A stretch of DNA of 13,488 bases, taken from positions 1 to 13,488 of the forward strand of contig CAYFQK010000068.1 of NCBI GenBank assembly GCA_964345255.1, in the 5' to 3' direction. Below the pieces are notes generated by a model. The model was not told the origin of the DNA. It saw only the letters and a program-made list of their open reading frames with translations, and searched no databases. Position 1 is the first letter of the stretch. The number at the start of each line of letters is the position of its first letter. The DNA comes from JAIPAH01 sp964345255 (GTDB lineage: Bacteria > Bacteroidota > Bacteroidia > Bacteroidales > JAIPAH01). Below, one piece after another: positions 6,468 to 13,488 of the stretch. Made by a program: the position numbers and the translations under genes.

Positions 6468-9122
6468 ATGATATTTAAGCAAGCAGCAGAAAAACTGAAA
6501 AATCAATCCCGACTTTTTTTCCTTCTCATTTTAATGGTGATTTCTGGTAGTGCATTCAGCCAAATAACCATCGGTAATGACCTGGAAGAGATCGACTACG
6601 CAGAGCCGAAAGAATATGAAATTGGGGGAATACAAGTCTCGGGAATAAATTATCTCGATAAGAATGTTTTGATAATGGTTTCAGGCCTTAATGTGGGAGA
6701 AACCATCAATGTGCCGGGAAAAAAGATAAGCAAAGCCATTGAGAAATTGTGGGACCAGGGTTTGTTTGAAGATATTCGTATTGTTGCCGATAAAGTAGAT
6801 GGAGATAAGATCTTCCTGAAAATAAAGCTTAAGGAACGAGCACGGCTGTCAGGTTTTAGCTTTAAAGGGGTGAGGAAAGGCGAGGCCGATAAACTCAGAG
6901 ATAAACTGGAACTGGTCAATGGCGATGTGGTAACCGACAACCTTCGGGTGAGCGCAAAGAATACCATCAAAGAGTATTTCAAAGAAAAGGGATATCTGAA
7001 CACAAAAGTGGATATCACAAAAAGGATTGATACCGCCCGCAGAAACCAGGTGAAACTTCGCTTTGATATCGACAAGAATAAACGTATCAAGGTGAAGGAT
7101 ATCAATTTTTATGGTAATGTAAAGCTTACTGATGCCAAAGCAGAAGGAGCCTTCAAGAATACCAAAGAGAAAGTACGCTTCCGGCCTTTAAAGGGTGTCG
7201 AGAAATTGGTAGCCAGTATATTTAAAGGGGTTTTTACACTAAATTTCAATTCGATTACCGATAGTGTCAAAACCATTGCTTCAGAAGACATCAGGCTGGG
7301 CATCTTTAAGCGATCCAAGTTTATTCGTGAAAAATTTCAGGAAGACAAGCAAAAACTCATCCAAAAATATAATTCACTTGGCTACAGGGATTTTAAGATC
7401 CTGAAAGATTCGATAGTTTACAATGGAGATAATACGATTGATTTAAATCTTTATGTTGATGAAGGAGATAAATATTACTTCAAGGATATTGAATGGGTTG
7501 GAAATACAGTTTATTCATCAAAACAATTAAGCCAGGTTTTAGGGATTCAAAAAGGCGATGTCTTCAACCAGGAGATACTGGATACAAAGTTGAATTACGA
7601 CCCCAACGGAATGGATGTTAGTTCTTTATATCTCGATAATGGATATCTGTTCTTCAATGTTACTCCCGTAGAAGTCAATGTCGAAAATGATTCTATAGAT
7701 ATGGAGCTTCGTATTTTTGAGGGTGAGCAGGCAACAATCGATGAGGTCTCCGTATCAGGAAATACCCGTACTAATGATCATGTGGTGCTGCGGGAGCTAC
7801 GGACTCGTCCCGGACAACTCTTCAGCCGCAATGATATCATCCGTTCGACCCGTGAGCTGTCTCAACTTAAGTATTTTAACGCTGAGACCATTAATCCGGT
7901 TCCGAAACCAGACCCGCAAGAGGGAACAGTAGATATAGAATACCAGGTAGAAGAAACTTCCTCAGATCAAATTGAACTTTCCGGCGGATGGGGCTATGGC
8001 CGTCTTATAGGCACGCTGGGCTTATCCTTCAATAATTTTTCAACAAGCCGCATTTTTGATAAAGAAGCATGGCGCCCTATCCCGACAGGTGACGGACAAA
8101 AGCTCAACCTTAAAGTGCAATCATACGGGAAAGGGTACCTAAGCTATAGCGCTTCTTTTACCGAACCTTGGCTGGGGGGGAGTAAGCCCAATTCCTTAAC
8201 TTTATCATACTATCATTCATTGTTTGGTAATGCTTTTACTTCTTCGGCCAGTGACTATTCTTTCCAGATTGACGGTATGACCATTGCGCTGGGTAAACGA
8301 TTGAAGTGGCCCGATGATTTTTTCACCCTCAGGCAGAGCATCAACCTGGAAAGGTATAAGCTTAATAATTATACGCGAATATTTTCTTTTGGTAATGGCA
8401 ACGGGCGTTACAACACGATCAGTTATAACATAAAGTTTGGAAGAAACTCGATAGATGCGCCGATTTTTCCAAGGAATGGCTCGGATGTTTCCTTGTCTTT
8501 AGAGGTGACCCCCCCTTATTCATTATTTAATGATAAGGACTATTCCTCAATGGACCCGCAGGAAAAATTCGAATGGATGGAATTCCATAAGTGGAAGTTT
8601 AACGGGAAATGGTATAAGAAACTTGTTGGAGACCTGGTAGTAAGTTTTCGTTCACAATACGGATTCCTGGGCAGGTATAACCAGGATATAGGAATAATTC
8701 CTTTTGATCGCTTTTTTCTGGGTGGAGATGGCCTGACAGGGTATCGCAATTTTGACGGTCGTGAGATTGTCTCCATGCGTGGGTATAGCAACTATTCCCT
8801 AACACCCGATTATTACAAAGACAATAACATGGGAGGGTCAATATATAACAAGAATACCCTGGAATTACGCTATCCGCTTTCGCTGAAACCGACAGCTACC
8901 ATTTATGTTCTGGGCTTCCTGGAAGCCGGTAATGCGTGGCTGAATTTCGACTCGTTTAAACCATTTGATTTGTATCGATCGGCTGGTTTTGGCGTAAGAG
9001 TGTTCCTGCCTATGTTTGGAATGCTTGGAATTGATTGGGGGTATGGCTTTGACGAAGTGCCAGGAATGGACGATGCCAATGGCGGACAGTTCCATTTCTC
9101 CATCGGCCAGTCTCTGAATTAA
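6468..9122 (+). CDS. bamA: Outer-membrane protein assembly factor BamA
   Basis: An 884-residue BamA, the essential Omp85 protein that folds beta-barrel proteins into the outer membrane. A signal peptide spans residues 1-31 (N-terminal basic stretch, LFFLLILMVIS, then Ala-Phe-Ser before Gln). Five POTRA domains follow, by eye at about 51-122, 124-204, 206-334, 335-417 and 420-496. The third is enlarged by roughly 60 basic residues near 225-285. The barrel occupies about 500-884, with Pro-Arg-Asn-Gly near 665 and the loop-6 motif as M770-R771-G772-Y773 (usually VRGF/Y). The protein ends Gly-Gln-Ser-Leu-Asn rather than on an aromatic residue. It lies 11 nt behind uppS and ahead of two skp paralogues, the usual partner set, so it is part of the same transcript. 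Larger size than the E. coli protein (about 810) is explained by the POTRA-3 insertion. Confidence 0.96.
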   Translation: MIFKQAAEKLKNQSRLFFLLILMVISGSAFSQITIGNDLEEIDYAEPKEYEIGGIQVSGINYLDKNVLIMVSGLNVGETINVPGKKISKAIEKLWDQGLFEDIRIVADKVDGDKIFLKIKLKERARLSGFSFKGVRKGEADKLRDKLELVNGDVVTDNLRVSAKNTIKEYFKEKGYLNTKVDITKRIDTARRNQVKLRFDIDKNKRIKVKDINFYGNVKLTDAKAEGAFKNTKEKVRFRPLKGVEKLVASIFKGVFTLNFNSITDSVKTIASEDIRLGIFKRSKFIREKFQEDKQKLIQKYNSLGYRDFKILKDSIVYNGDNTIDLNLYVDEGDKYYFKDIEWVGNTVYSSKQLSQVLGIQKGDVFNQEILDTKLNYDPNGMDVSSLYLDNGYLFFNVTPVEVNVENDSIDMELRIFEGEQATIDEVSVSGNTRTNDHVVLRELRTRPGQLFSRNDIIRSTRELSQLKYFNAETINPVPKPDPQEGTVDIEYQVEETSSDQIELSGGWGYGRLIGTLGLSFNNFSTSRIFDKEAWRPIPTGDGQKLNLKVQSYGKGYLSYSASFTEPWLGGSKPNSLTLSYYHSLFGNAFTSSASDYSFQIDGMTIALGKRLKWPDDFFTLRQSINLERYKLNNYTRIFSFGNGNGRYNTISYNIKFGRNSIDAPIFPRNGSDVSLSLEVTPPYSLFNDKDYSSMDPQEKFEWMEFHKWKFNGKWYKKLVGDLVVSFRSQYGFLGRYNQDIGIIPFDRFFLGGDGLTGYRNFDGREIVSMRGYSNYSLTPDYYKDNNMGGSIYNKNTLELRYPLSLKPTATIYVLGFLEAGNAWLNFDSFKPFDLYRSAGFGVRVFLPMFGMLGIDWGYGFDEVPGMDDANGGQFHFSIGQSLN

Positions 9123-9228
9123 TAGTTTGGTACATTGTTTGCTTAATACATAGAAAATTAATAACACCGCATTCTTTAATAATTAGTTAGCGAGAATCGG
9201 TATCAAAAAACAATTAAAAACTAAGCTT

Positions 9229-9744
9229 ATGAAACGAATAGCATTGATATCAGCCGCCATTTTTTTTGCAGCGTTAACGTCTTTTGCACAAAGGTATGCC
9301 TTTGTTGATACGGAATACATTTTGAATAATATTCCTGAATATAAAGATGCACAGCAGCAGCTTGATGATATATCCGCTAAATGGCAGCAAGAGATTGAGC
9401 AGCGATTTCAGAAAATTGACCAGCTTTACAAAGAATTTCAGGCGGATGCTGCTTTAATGCCTGAGGATATGAAAAAGCAACGTGAAGAAGAAATTATTCA
9501 GAAAGAAAAGCAGGTAAGACAATTACAGCAAAAGAGATTTGGAGAAAATGGTGATTTGCATAAAAAACGCCAGGAACTGATAAAACCGATTCAGGAAAAG
9601 GTGTTTAACGCCATTGAAGAGATTGCGAACGATAAGAATTATGCCTTTGTTTTCGATAAATCAAATAATCCAAAAATTCTCTTCGCCGATCCGAGATACA
9701 ACATCAGCGATGAGGTTCTGGATAAAATGGGTTATTCTTACTAA
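9229..9744 (+). CDS. Skp/OmpH-family periplasmic chaperone, first copy
   Basis: A 171-residue OmpH/Skp protein. Such chaperones trimerise and hold unfolded outer-membrane barrels in the periplasm for delivery to BamA. Signal peptide 1-20 ends Ser-Phe-Ala before Gln. A first core strand (YAFVDTEYIL, 23-32) is followed by a long charged coiled coil (about 38-135, rich in Gln, Glu, Lys, with the helix turn near 75-80, LMPEDMKK) forming the grasping arm, and by closing strands (YAFVFDKSNNPKILFAD, 138-154) that complete the small beta core. The tail DEVLDKMGYSY is a common ending in Bacteroidota copies. It lies 106 bp behind bamA; I find no TAnnTTTG site in that gap, so expression from the upstream promoter is likely. 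It is clearly related to the next gene but divergent. Confidence 0.92.
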   Translation: MKRIALISAAIFFAALTSFAQRYAFVDTEYILNNIPEYKDAQQQLDDISAKWQQEIEQRFQKIDQLYKEFQADAALMPEDMKKQREEEIIQKEKQVRQLQQKRFGENGDLHKKRQELIKPIQEKVFNAIEEIANDKNYAFVFDKSNNPKILFADPRYNISDEVLDKMGYSY

Positions 9745-9772
9745 GTGAAGATGAGGGTAAAATCATATTAGT

Positions 9773-9804
9773 TTTAGGTTTCTTTCAAATTTTTGATAAA
9801 TTTG
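9773..9804 (+). promoter_or_regulatory. Candidate promoter of the second skp gene
   Basis: TAAATTTG (9797-9804) matches TAnnTTTG, and TTTA (9773-9776) sits 20 nt upstream where TTTG would be expected, so the -33 element has one mismatch. Predicted transcription would begin near 9811, about 30 nt before the ATG at 9841. It would let the second Skp copy be expressed apart from bamA. Confidence 0.4.
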
Positions 9805-9840
9805 CAACTCATTAAAAGAACAAAATAACAAAGACACAAA

Positions 9841-10356
9841 ATGAAACATCTGTCAAAATTAGTCCTATTTATAGCTATTGTATTAGCCGCCGGAAGTCTG
9901 AGTGCCCAGACCGATGCTAAGCTTGGATATGTAAACAGCTCAGAAATTCTTCAAAAGATTCCAGGCAGGGATACACTCGAGCAGAAGCTCAAGGATTATC
10001 GTAAAGGCCTTGAAGATCAAATTAATGCCATGATGGTAGAGTATCGCAATAAGCTCCAGAAATTTGAGCAAAACAAAGGCTCGATGTCACAGTTAATTCG
10101 TCAGTCGAAGCAAAGTGAATTGCGTGACCTGGAACAAAGGATTCAGTCTTTCCGTCAAACCGCCGATATGGATTTACAAAACAAACAGCAGGAGCTTTTC
10201 AATCCTCTCATCGAGAAAGTACAAGATGCTATCAAGAGGGTATCTGAAGAAAATGGTTACACTTATGTATTTGATGTGTCCATGGGGTCTCTGCTATACT
10301 ACGAGAAGGGTGATAATATTCAACCCATGGTTGAGAAAGAATTGGGAATTAGATAA
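9841..10356 (+). CDS. Skp/OmpH-family periplasmic chaperone, second copy
   Basis: A 171-residue paralogue of the preceding chaperone, with the same layout. Signal peptide 1-22 (Leu-Ser-Ala before Gln); first core strand KLGYVNSSEILQKIPG (27-42); coiled-coil arm about 44-135, rich in Gln, Arg and Glu with a turn near GSMSQL (80-85); closing strands YTYVFDVSMGSLLYYEKG (140-157). Like the first it is presumed to shuttle unfolded outer-membrane proteins. The arm is more Arg/Gln-rich and lacks the PEDM turn of copy one, and the C-terminus is QPMVEKELGIR instead of DKMGYSY, so the two are old paralogues, not a recent duplication. A separate promoter candidate and the terminator immediately behind it make this the last gene of the run. 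Confidence 0.92.
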   Translation: MKHLSKLVLFIAIVLAAGSLSAQTDAKLGYVNSSEILQKIPGRDTLEQKLKDYRKGLEDQINAMMVEYRNKLQKFEQNKGSMSQLIRQSKQSELRDLEQRIQSFRQTADMDLQNKQQELFNPLIEKVQDAIKRVSEENGYTYVFDVSMGSLLYYEKGDNIQPMVEKELGIR

Positions 10357-10374
10357 ATAGTTCGAAAAATATTT

Positions 10375-10416
10375 GCAATAAAAAAGGTCTTGCTTTGGCA
10401 GGACCTTTTTTATTGC
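10375..10416. terminator. Bidirectional intrinsic terminator
   Basis: A 19-bp inverted repeat: arms 10375-10393 and 10398-10416, loop TTTG (10394-10397), with a single T/C difference that still pairs as G-U in the plus-strand RNA. The arms are A6/T6-flanked, so a GC-containing stem (AGGTCTTGC paired with GCAGGACCT) is followed by a run of T in both directions. It ends the plus-strand skp transcript and the minus-strand gamma-CA transcript. The last codon and stop of the gamma-CA gene (10415-10410) lie inside the right arm. Confidence 0.9.
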
Positions 10417-10925
10417 TGATACCACCCTGCATATTTAATGTAACTGTTGGCAATACGCCGTATTTCTCCCTCAATGAGTTCTACGTTAATATCCTTTATT
10501 TTTTTGGCCGGTACTCCGGCATAAACACTGCCCGACTCAACAACAGTGCCTTTCGCCACCAGCGCCCCTGCGGCAATAATAGCATTATTCTCTACAACGG
10601 CATCATCCATAATGATAGCTCCCATACCGATTAAAACATTATCACGTATTGTACACCCATGTACTATGGCATTATGGGCTATGGATACGTAATTACCAAT
10701 AGTAGTAGGCGATTTTTGATACGTAGCGTGAATGACAGCCCCATCCTGTACATTAACCTGGTGTCCCATTCGTATATAATGCACATCACCGCGTATAACC
10801 GCATTAAACCACACGCTGCAGTTATCTCCCATTTTCACATCGCCTATGACCGTGGCGTTATCAGCAAAAAAGCAATTTTCTCCGTATTGTGGGGTAAATC
10901 CTTTAAGTGTTTTTATCAGTGCCAT
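10410..10925 (-). CDS. Gamma-carbonic anhydrase-like hexapeptide-repeat protein
   Basis: A 171-residue protein with a left-handed beta-helix of the YrdA/PaaY/CaiE group, related to gamma-carbonic anhydrases. Hexapeptide repeats run from about 22 to 137 (for example ATVIGDVKMGDNCSVWFNAV, CTIRDNVLIGMGAIIMDDAV), followed by a C-terminal helix. The three metal-ligand His are present at 66, 84 and 89, and R45, D47, Q60 and D61 match the conserved core that positions the metal and substrate. It lacks the acidic loop of the archaeal Cam enzyme, as is usual for this subgroup, whose CO2 hydration activity is often weak or unproven; acyl-transferase-like or metal-chaperone roles are possible. It starts 2 nt after nadB ends, so the two are one unit, and it ends inside the terminator. 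Cytoplasmic; no signal peptide. Confidence 0.88.
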   Translation of the reverse strand: MALIKTLKGFTPQYGENCFFADNATVIGDVKMGDNCSVWFNAVIRGDVHYIRMGHQVNVQDGAVIHATYQKSPTTIGNYVSIAHNAIVHGCTIRDNVLIGMGAIIMDDAVVENNAIIAAGALVAKGTVVESGSVYAGVPAKKIKDINVELIEGEIRRIANSYIKYAGWYQQ

Positions 10926-10927
10926 GA

Positions 10928-12508
10928 TTACTCTTTCTTTTTGGGCGGGTAGTCGAGGCTGTAGTGTAGCCCGCGACTCTCCTTACGTTTAATTGCCATT
11001 TTAATTATCAGGTATGCAACATTGATAAGATTGCGAAGTTCACTTATATCCTGTATTACTACCGATTCCTTATAGAGTTGCTCAGTTTCATTAAATATAA
11101 TTTCCAACCTGTCTAATGCTCTTTTCAAGCGAAGATTTGATCGCACTATTCCCACATAATCACTCATAATAGAGCGTAACTCTTTGTGGCTTTGTGTAAT
11201 AAGTATCATTTCTTCGGTGTTGGTGGTGCCGCTGGGATTCCAGTCAGGAATATCATCGCAGTGCTGGATGGTTTTATATTTTTCAACAGCATCAATATAT
11301 GCACGATGACTAAAAACCAGAGACTCCAGCAATGAGTTTGAGGCTAGCCTGTTGGCTCCGTGAAGGCCTGTAGAGGCGGCCTCTCCGGAAGCGTACAGAT
11401 TATGGATAGAACTTCGCGCGTATTCATCAACTTTAATCCCCCCGCACAGATAGTGTGCTGCAGGTACCACCGGAATCATTTCTTTGCCAAGGTCAATTCC
11501 AATACTTAGCGCTTTGGCATATATGTTGGGGAAATGATTTATGACCTCATTTTTATTCAGATGGCGGCAATCCAGATAAACATGGTCCTCTCCGCGAACC
11601 TTCATTTCACTGTCAATAGCCCTGGCAACAATATCACGTGGTGCAAGCGACCCCCGTTTATCATACTTTTGCATGAATTCTTTGTCATCCTTTGTCTTGA
11701 GGATTGCCCCGAATCCTCTTAAAGCCTCCGTAACAAGAAAGGATGGGGTTTCGCCGGGATTGTACAGTGCAGTGGGATGAAACTGGATAAATTCCATGTT
11801 TTCAACCATCCCCTTGGCGCGGAATACCATAGCTATGCCATCCCCTGTGGCAACAGAAGGGTTAGTGGTATTTTTGTAGACATTCCCTGCGCCGCCGGTA
11901 GCTATTAAGGTCAGTTTACTTAAAATGGTCATGATTTTTCCGCTGGAAGGTTCAATCACGTAGGCTCCGTAACAAGTTGTGTCGTCTGATTTGTGGGTTA
12001 TTTTTTTGCCCAGATGGTGTTGAGTGATGATATCCACAGTGAAATGATTTTCGAGGATGCGAATATTTGGGTGCTCTTTCGCTTTAAGGATAAGCGTATT
12101 TTGAATTTCCATGCCTGTATTATCTTTGTGATGGAGGACACGATACTCGGAGTGTCCGCCTTCCCTGCCAAGGGCATATCGTCCTTCGTTGGTTTTATCA
12201 AATTCAGCTCCCCAGCTGATCAGCTCTTTTACCCGGTCGGTTGACTCGCTGATGGTGAGGCGAACGATTTTTTCATCATTTAAGTCATCGCCGGCAATCA
12301 TAGTATCGCGGATATGCTTTTCATAGGTATCAGGATCATACATCACGGCAGCTATCCCTCCCTGGGCGTAGCGGGTGGCCGTTTCTTTTGCCTGGTTTTT
12401 CGTAACTATAGTAACTTGTCCGTAATCAGCCATTTTAAGGGCAAAACTTAGGCCTGCAATCCCTGAACCAATAACCAGAAAGTCTGTCTTTTCGCGCATA
12501 CGCTTCAT
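10928..12508 (-). CDS. nadB: L-aspartate oxidase
   Basis: A 526-residue FAD flavoprotein that oxidises L-aspartate to iminoaspartate, the first step of de novo NAD synthesis; iminoaspartate then goes to quinolinate synthase NadA, which is not in this window. The N-terminal dinucleotide fold shows DFLVIGSGIAGLSFAL (9-24) with GxGxxG at 14-19. The Q49-G-G-I-A-A segment follows, and a second FAD block SGEAASTGLHGANRLASNSL lies at 374-393. Catalytic residues by comparison with E. coli NadB: E121, H244, R291, H352 and R387, all present in context (REGGHSEYR, IQFHPTALY, PRDIVARAI, AAHYLCGG, GANRLASN). A C-terminal helical domain (about 430-515) completes it. The start at 12508 is taken; Met4 (12499) is also possible. 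Fused or broken parts are absent. It is followed by the gamma-CA gene at 2-nt spacing. Confidence 0.96.
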   Translation of the reverse strand: MKRMREKTDFLVIGSGIAGLSFALKMADYGQVTIVTKNQAKETATRYAQGGIAAVMYDPDTYEKHIRDTMIAGDDLNDEKIVRLTISESTDRVKELISWGAEFDKTNEGRYALGREGGHSEYRVLHHKDNTGMEIQNTLILKAKEHPNIRILENHFTVDIITQHHLGKKITHKSDDTTCYGAYVIEPSSGKIMTILSKLTLIATGGAGNVYKNTTNPSVATGDGIAMVFRAKGMVENMEFIQFHPTALYNPGETPSFLVTEALRGFGAILKTKDDKEFMQKYDKRGSLAPRDIVARAIDSEMKVRGEDHVYLDCRHLNKNEVINHFPNIYAKALSIGIDLGKEMIPVVPAAHYLCGGIKVDEYARSSIHNLYASGEAASTGLHGANRLASNSLLESLVFSHRAYIDAVEKYKTIQHCDDIPDWNPSGTTNTEEMILITQSHKELRSIMSDYVGIVRSNLRLKRALDRLEIIFNETEQLYKESVVIQDISELRNLINVAYLIIKMAIKRKESRGLHYSLDYPPKKKE

Positions 12509-12692
12509 TTTGAAAGTAAAAGAACAAAAATATTAAAAAATGTTCAATTTGTTTGATCCGCCTCGAGCTATACTTGTTAAAAGCTTTTTCAAAAACAAAA
12601 AGACGGCCTCAGATAATAAGCACGATAAAAGCGATTAAGCTTGTAATGCTTTTTAACGGCTACTTTTTTGCATAAGTGGTTTAAGAATCAAT
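12509..12692. other. Non-coding spacer between odhB and nadB
   Basis: A 184-bp AT-rich gap with no gene, upstream of nadB and downstream of odhB, both minus strand. I see no clear hairpin-plus-T-run terminator for odhB. The only palindrome that stands out is AAAAGCTTTT at 12579-12588, with no loop. It must contain any nadB promoter. Confidence 0.5.
12525..12532 (-). promoter_or_regulatory. Candidate -7 element upstream of nadB
   Basis: On the minus strand 12532-12525 reads TATTTTTG, matching TAnnTTTG. It would start transcription about 10 nt before the nadB ATG. No TTG lies at 17-23 nt spacing upstream (one occurs at 12 nt), so this is a weak candidate. Confidence 0.25.
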
Positions 12693-13488
12693 TTAGATAT
12701 CCAGTAGCTTTTTGTTCGGATCTTCCCCTCCCAGTAGTAGTTTTGCAGGTTCTTCCAGCATCTCTTTAATTGTATAAAGGAAGCTGACCGAATCTTTACC
12801 GTCTACAAGGCGATGGTCATAGGATAGTGCGACATACATGACCGGTCTGATTTCTACTTTTCCTTCTATGGCAACCGGTCTTTCCACAATATTATGCATT
12901 CCCAGGATGGCGCTTTGCGGTGGATTGATGATGGGTGTGGATAGCATGGAACCAAAAACACCCCCGTTGGTTATCGTAAATGTGCCGCCTTCCATCTCCT
13001 GGAGGGTGATTTTATTATCTCGTGCACGGACGGCCTTATCTTTAATTGCAGACTCAATTTGAGCAAGCGACATGTTTTCAACATTCCGCAGCACAGGAAC
13101 CATAAGCCCTTTCGGGGCACTTACGGCAATACCTATATCTGCATATTTATGATATATAATTTCATCGTTTTCTAAACGGCCGTTTACCGTGGGATATAAC
13201 GCCAGTGCCTTAGCAGCGGCTTTTGTGAAGAAGGACATGAAACCAAGCGACACGCCGTGTTTTTCTTTAAATTTTTCTTTGTATTGCTTTCGCAGATCCA
13301 TCACCGGTTTCATATCTACTTCATTGAAAGTAGTGAGCATCGCCGTCTCGTTTTTCACTGAGACAAGCCGCTGAGAGAGCTTTTTGCGGAGCGTGGACAT
13401 CTTTTTTCGCTCCGTGTCGCGGTTGCCTTGCCACCCGCCGGGGACGATGTCTTTTGCCTTATCTCCTTTTTCCGCGGTCGTAGGTTCC
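12693..13488 (-). CDS. odhB: Dihydrolipoyllysine succinyltransferase (E2 of 2-oxoglutarate dehydrogenase), C-terminal part
   Basis: The gene is cut by the right edge, leaving 264 residues. The frame stays open from the ATG at 13400 through to 13488, adding 29 residues (a linker rich in Glu, Lys and Gly, then GNRDTERKK), so that Met is internal and not the start. This is the catalytic core of an E2 acyltransferase, which passes succinyl groups from lipoate to CoA in the TCA cycle. The conserved motif SYDHRLVDGKDSVSFL carries the catalytic His (codon 12813-12815) and the nearby Asp. TITNGGVFGSMLSTP and INPPQSAILGMH are core family blocks, and MLTTFNEVDM is characteristic of the succinyl (SucB/OdhB) type rather than the acetyl type. 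The lipoyl and E1/E3-binding domains and odhA lie outside. Pyruvate-type E2 is less likely because of those motifs. Confidence 0.93.
   Translation of the reverse strand, partial: EPTTAEKGDKAKDIVPGGWQGNRDTERKKMSTLRKKLSQRLVSVKNETAMLTTFNEVDMKPVMDLRKQYKEKFKEKHGVSLGFMSFFTKAAAKALALYPTVNGRLENDEIIYHKYADIGIAVSAPKGLMVPVLRNVENMSLAQIESAIKDKAVRARDNKITLQEMEGGTFTITNGGVFGSMLSTPIINPPQSAILGMHNIVERPVAIEGKVEIRPVMYVALSYDHRLVDGKDSVSFLYTIKEMLEEPAKLLLGGEDPNKKLLDI

Noticed and set aside
8540..9167. Several minus-strand open frames across the end of bamA
   Set aside because: They mirror the barrel coding sequence, are short, and have no start context or recognisable domain.
10395..10952. Plus-strand open frames across the gamma-CA gene
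   Set aside because: They are antisense shadows; the minus strand has the complete His-66/84/89 hexapeptide protein.
12579..12588. Palindrome AAAAGCTTTT between odhB and nadB
   Set aside because: It has no loop and cannot form a terminator hairpin; such A/T palindromes are expected by chance in this gap.
12693..13400. Reading the ATG at 13400 as the start of a short 235-residue acyltransferase
   Set aside because: The frame stays open to the window edge with family-typical linker residues, so the gene is a full E2 cut by the window.
1..13488. A defence system, prophage, insertion sequence, CRISPR array or tRNA cluster
   Set aside because: Every sizeable gene is a recognisable housekeeping or envelope family. 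No transposase, integrase, regular repeat array or tRNA-like fold was seen.

Overview
This window is chromosomal housekeeping DNA from a member of the Bacteroidota, most likely a Cytophagales-type bacterium. Three things suggest this: the gene set and order (CBS protein, NAD kinase, DUF6089-type outer-membrane protein, isoprenyl transferase, BamA, two Skp/OmpH proteins), several upstream sites matching the Bacteroidota promoter form TTG-N17..23-TAnnTTTG, and the lack of strong Shine-Dalgarno sequences. The genus cannot be fixed from the sequence alone. I see no mobile element, prophage, CRISPR array, tRNA or rRNA.

Layout. Positions 1-125 are AT-rich and non-coding. Positions 126-1714 (minus strand) hold a translationally coupled pair: mazG, a two-domain nucleotide pyrophosphohydrolase, and an exported PAP2 phosphatase whose ATG overlaps the mazG stop. 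A 121-bp divergent spacer follows. Positions 1836-3894 (plus) hold a CBS-domain protein and, 1 nt later, a small Omp85 protein with one POTRA domain. A well-formed promoter at 3931-3961 then precedes a plus-strand run: nadK, a DUF6089-like beta-barrel gene, uppS, bamA and two skp/ompH paralogues. The run ends at a 19-bp inverted-repeat bidirectional terminator (10375-10416). On the minus strand, nadB and a gamma-carbonic-anhydrase-like gene form a 2-nt-spaced pair converging on that terminator. The right edge carries the C-terminal 264 residues of a dihydrolipoyl succinyltransferase (odhB/sucB), cut by the window end.

How the genes fit together. The central block is an envelope-biogenesis locus. 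UppS makes the C55 lipid carrier for wall and surface glycan synthesis, BamA inserts outer-membrane barrels, the Skp proteins chaperone those barrels through the periplasm, and a second Omp85 protein and an orphan barrel protein accompany them. NAD metabolism appears twice (nadK in the envelope run, nadB in the convergent pair). MazG is a nucleotide-sanitising enzyme, and the PAP2 protein could act on a lipid pyrophosphate.

I found no clearly new system. The best leads are the uncharacterised CBS protein/single-POTRA Omp85 pair beside nadK, the DUF6089-like barrel between nadK and uppS, the divergence of the two Skp paralogues, and several regulatory sites. All functions are read from sequence motifs by eye; no database search was run.
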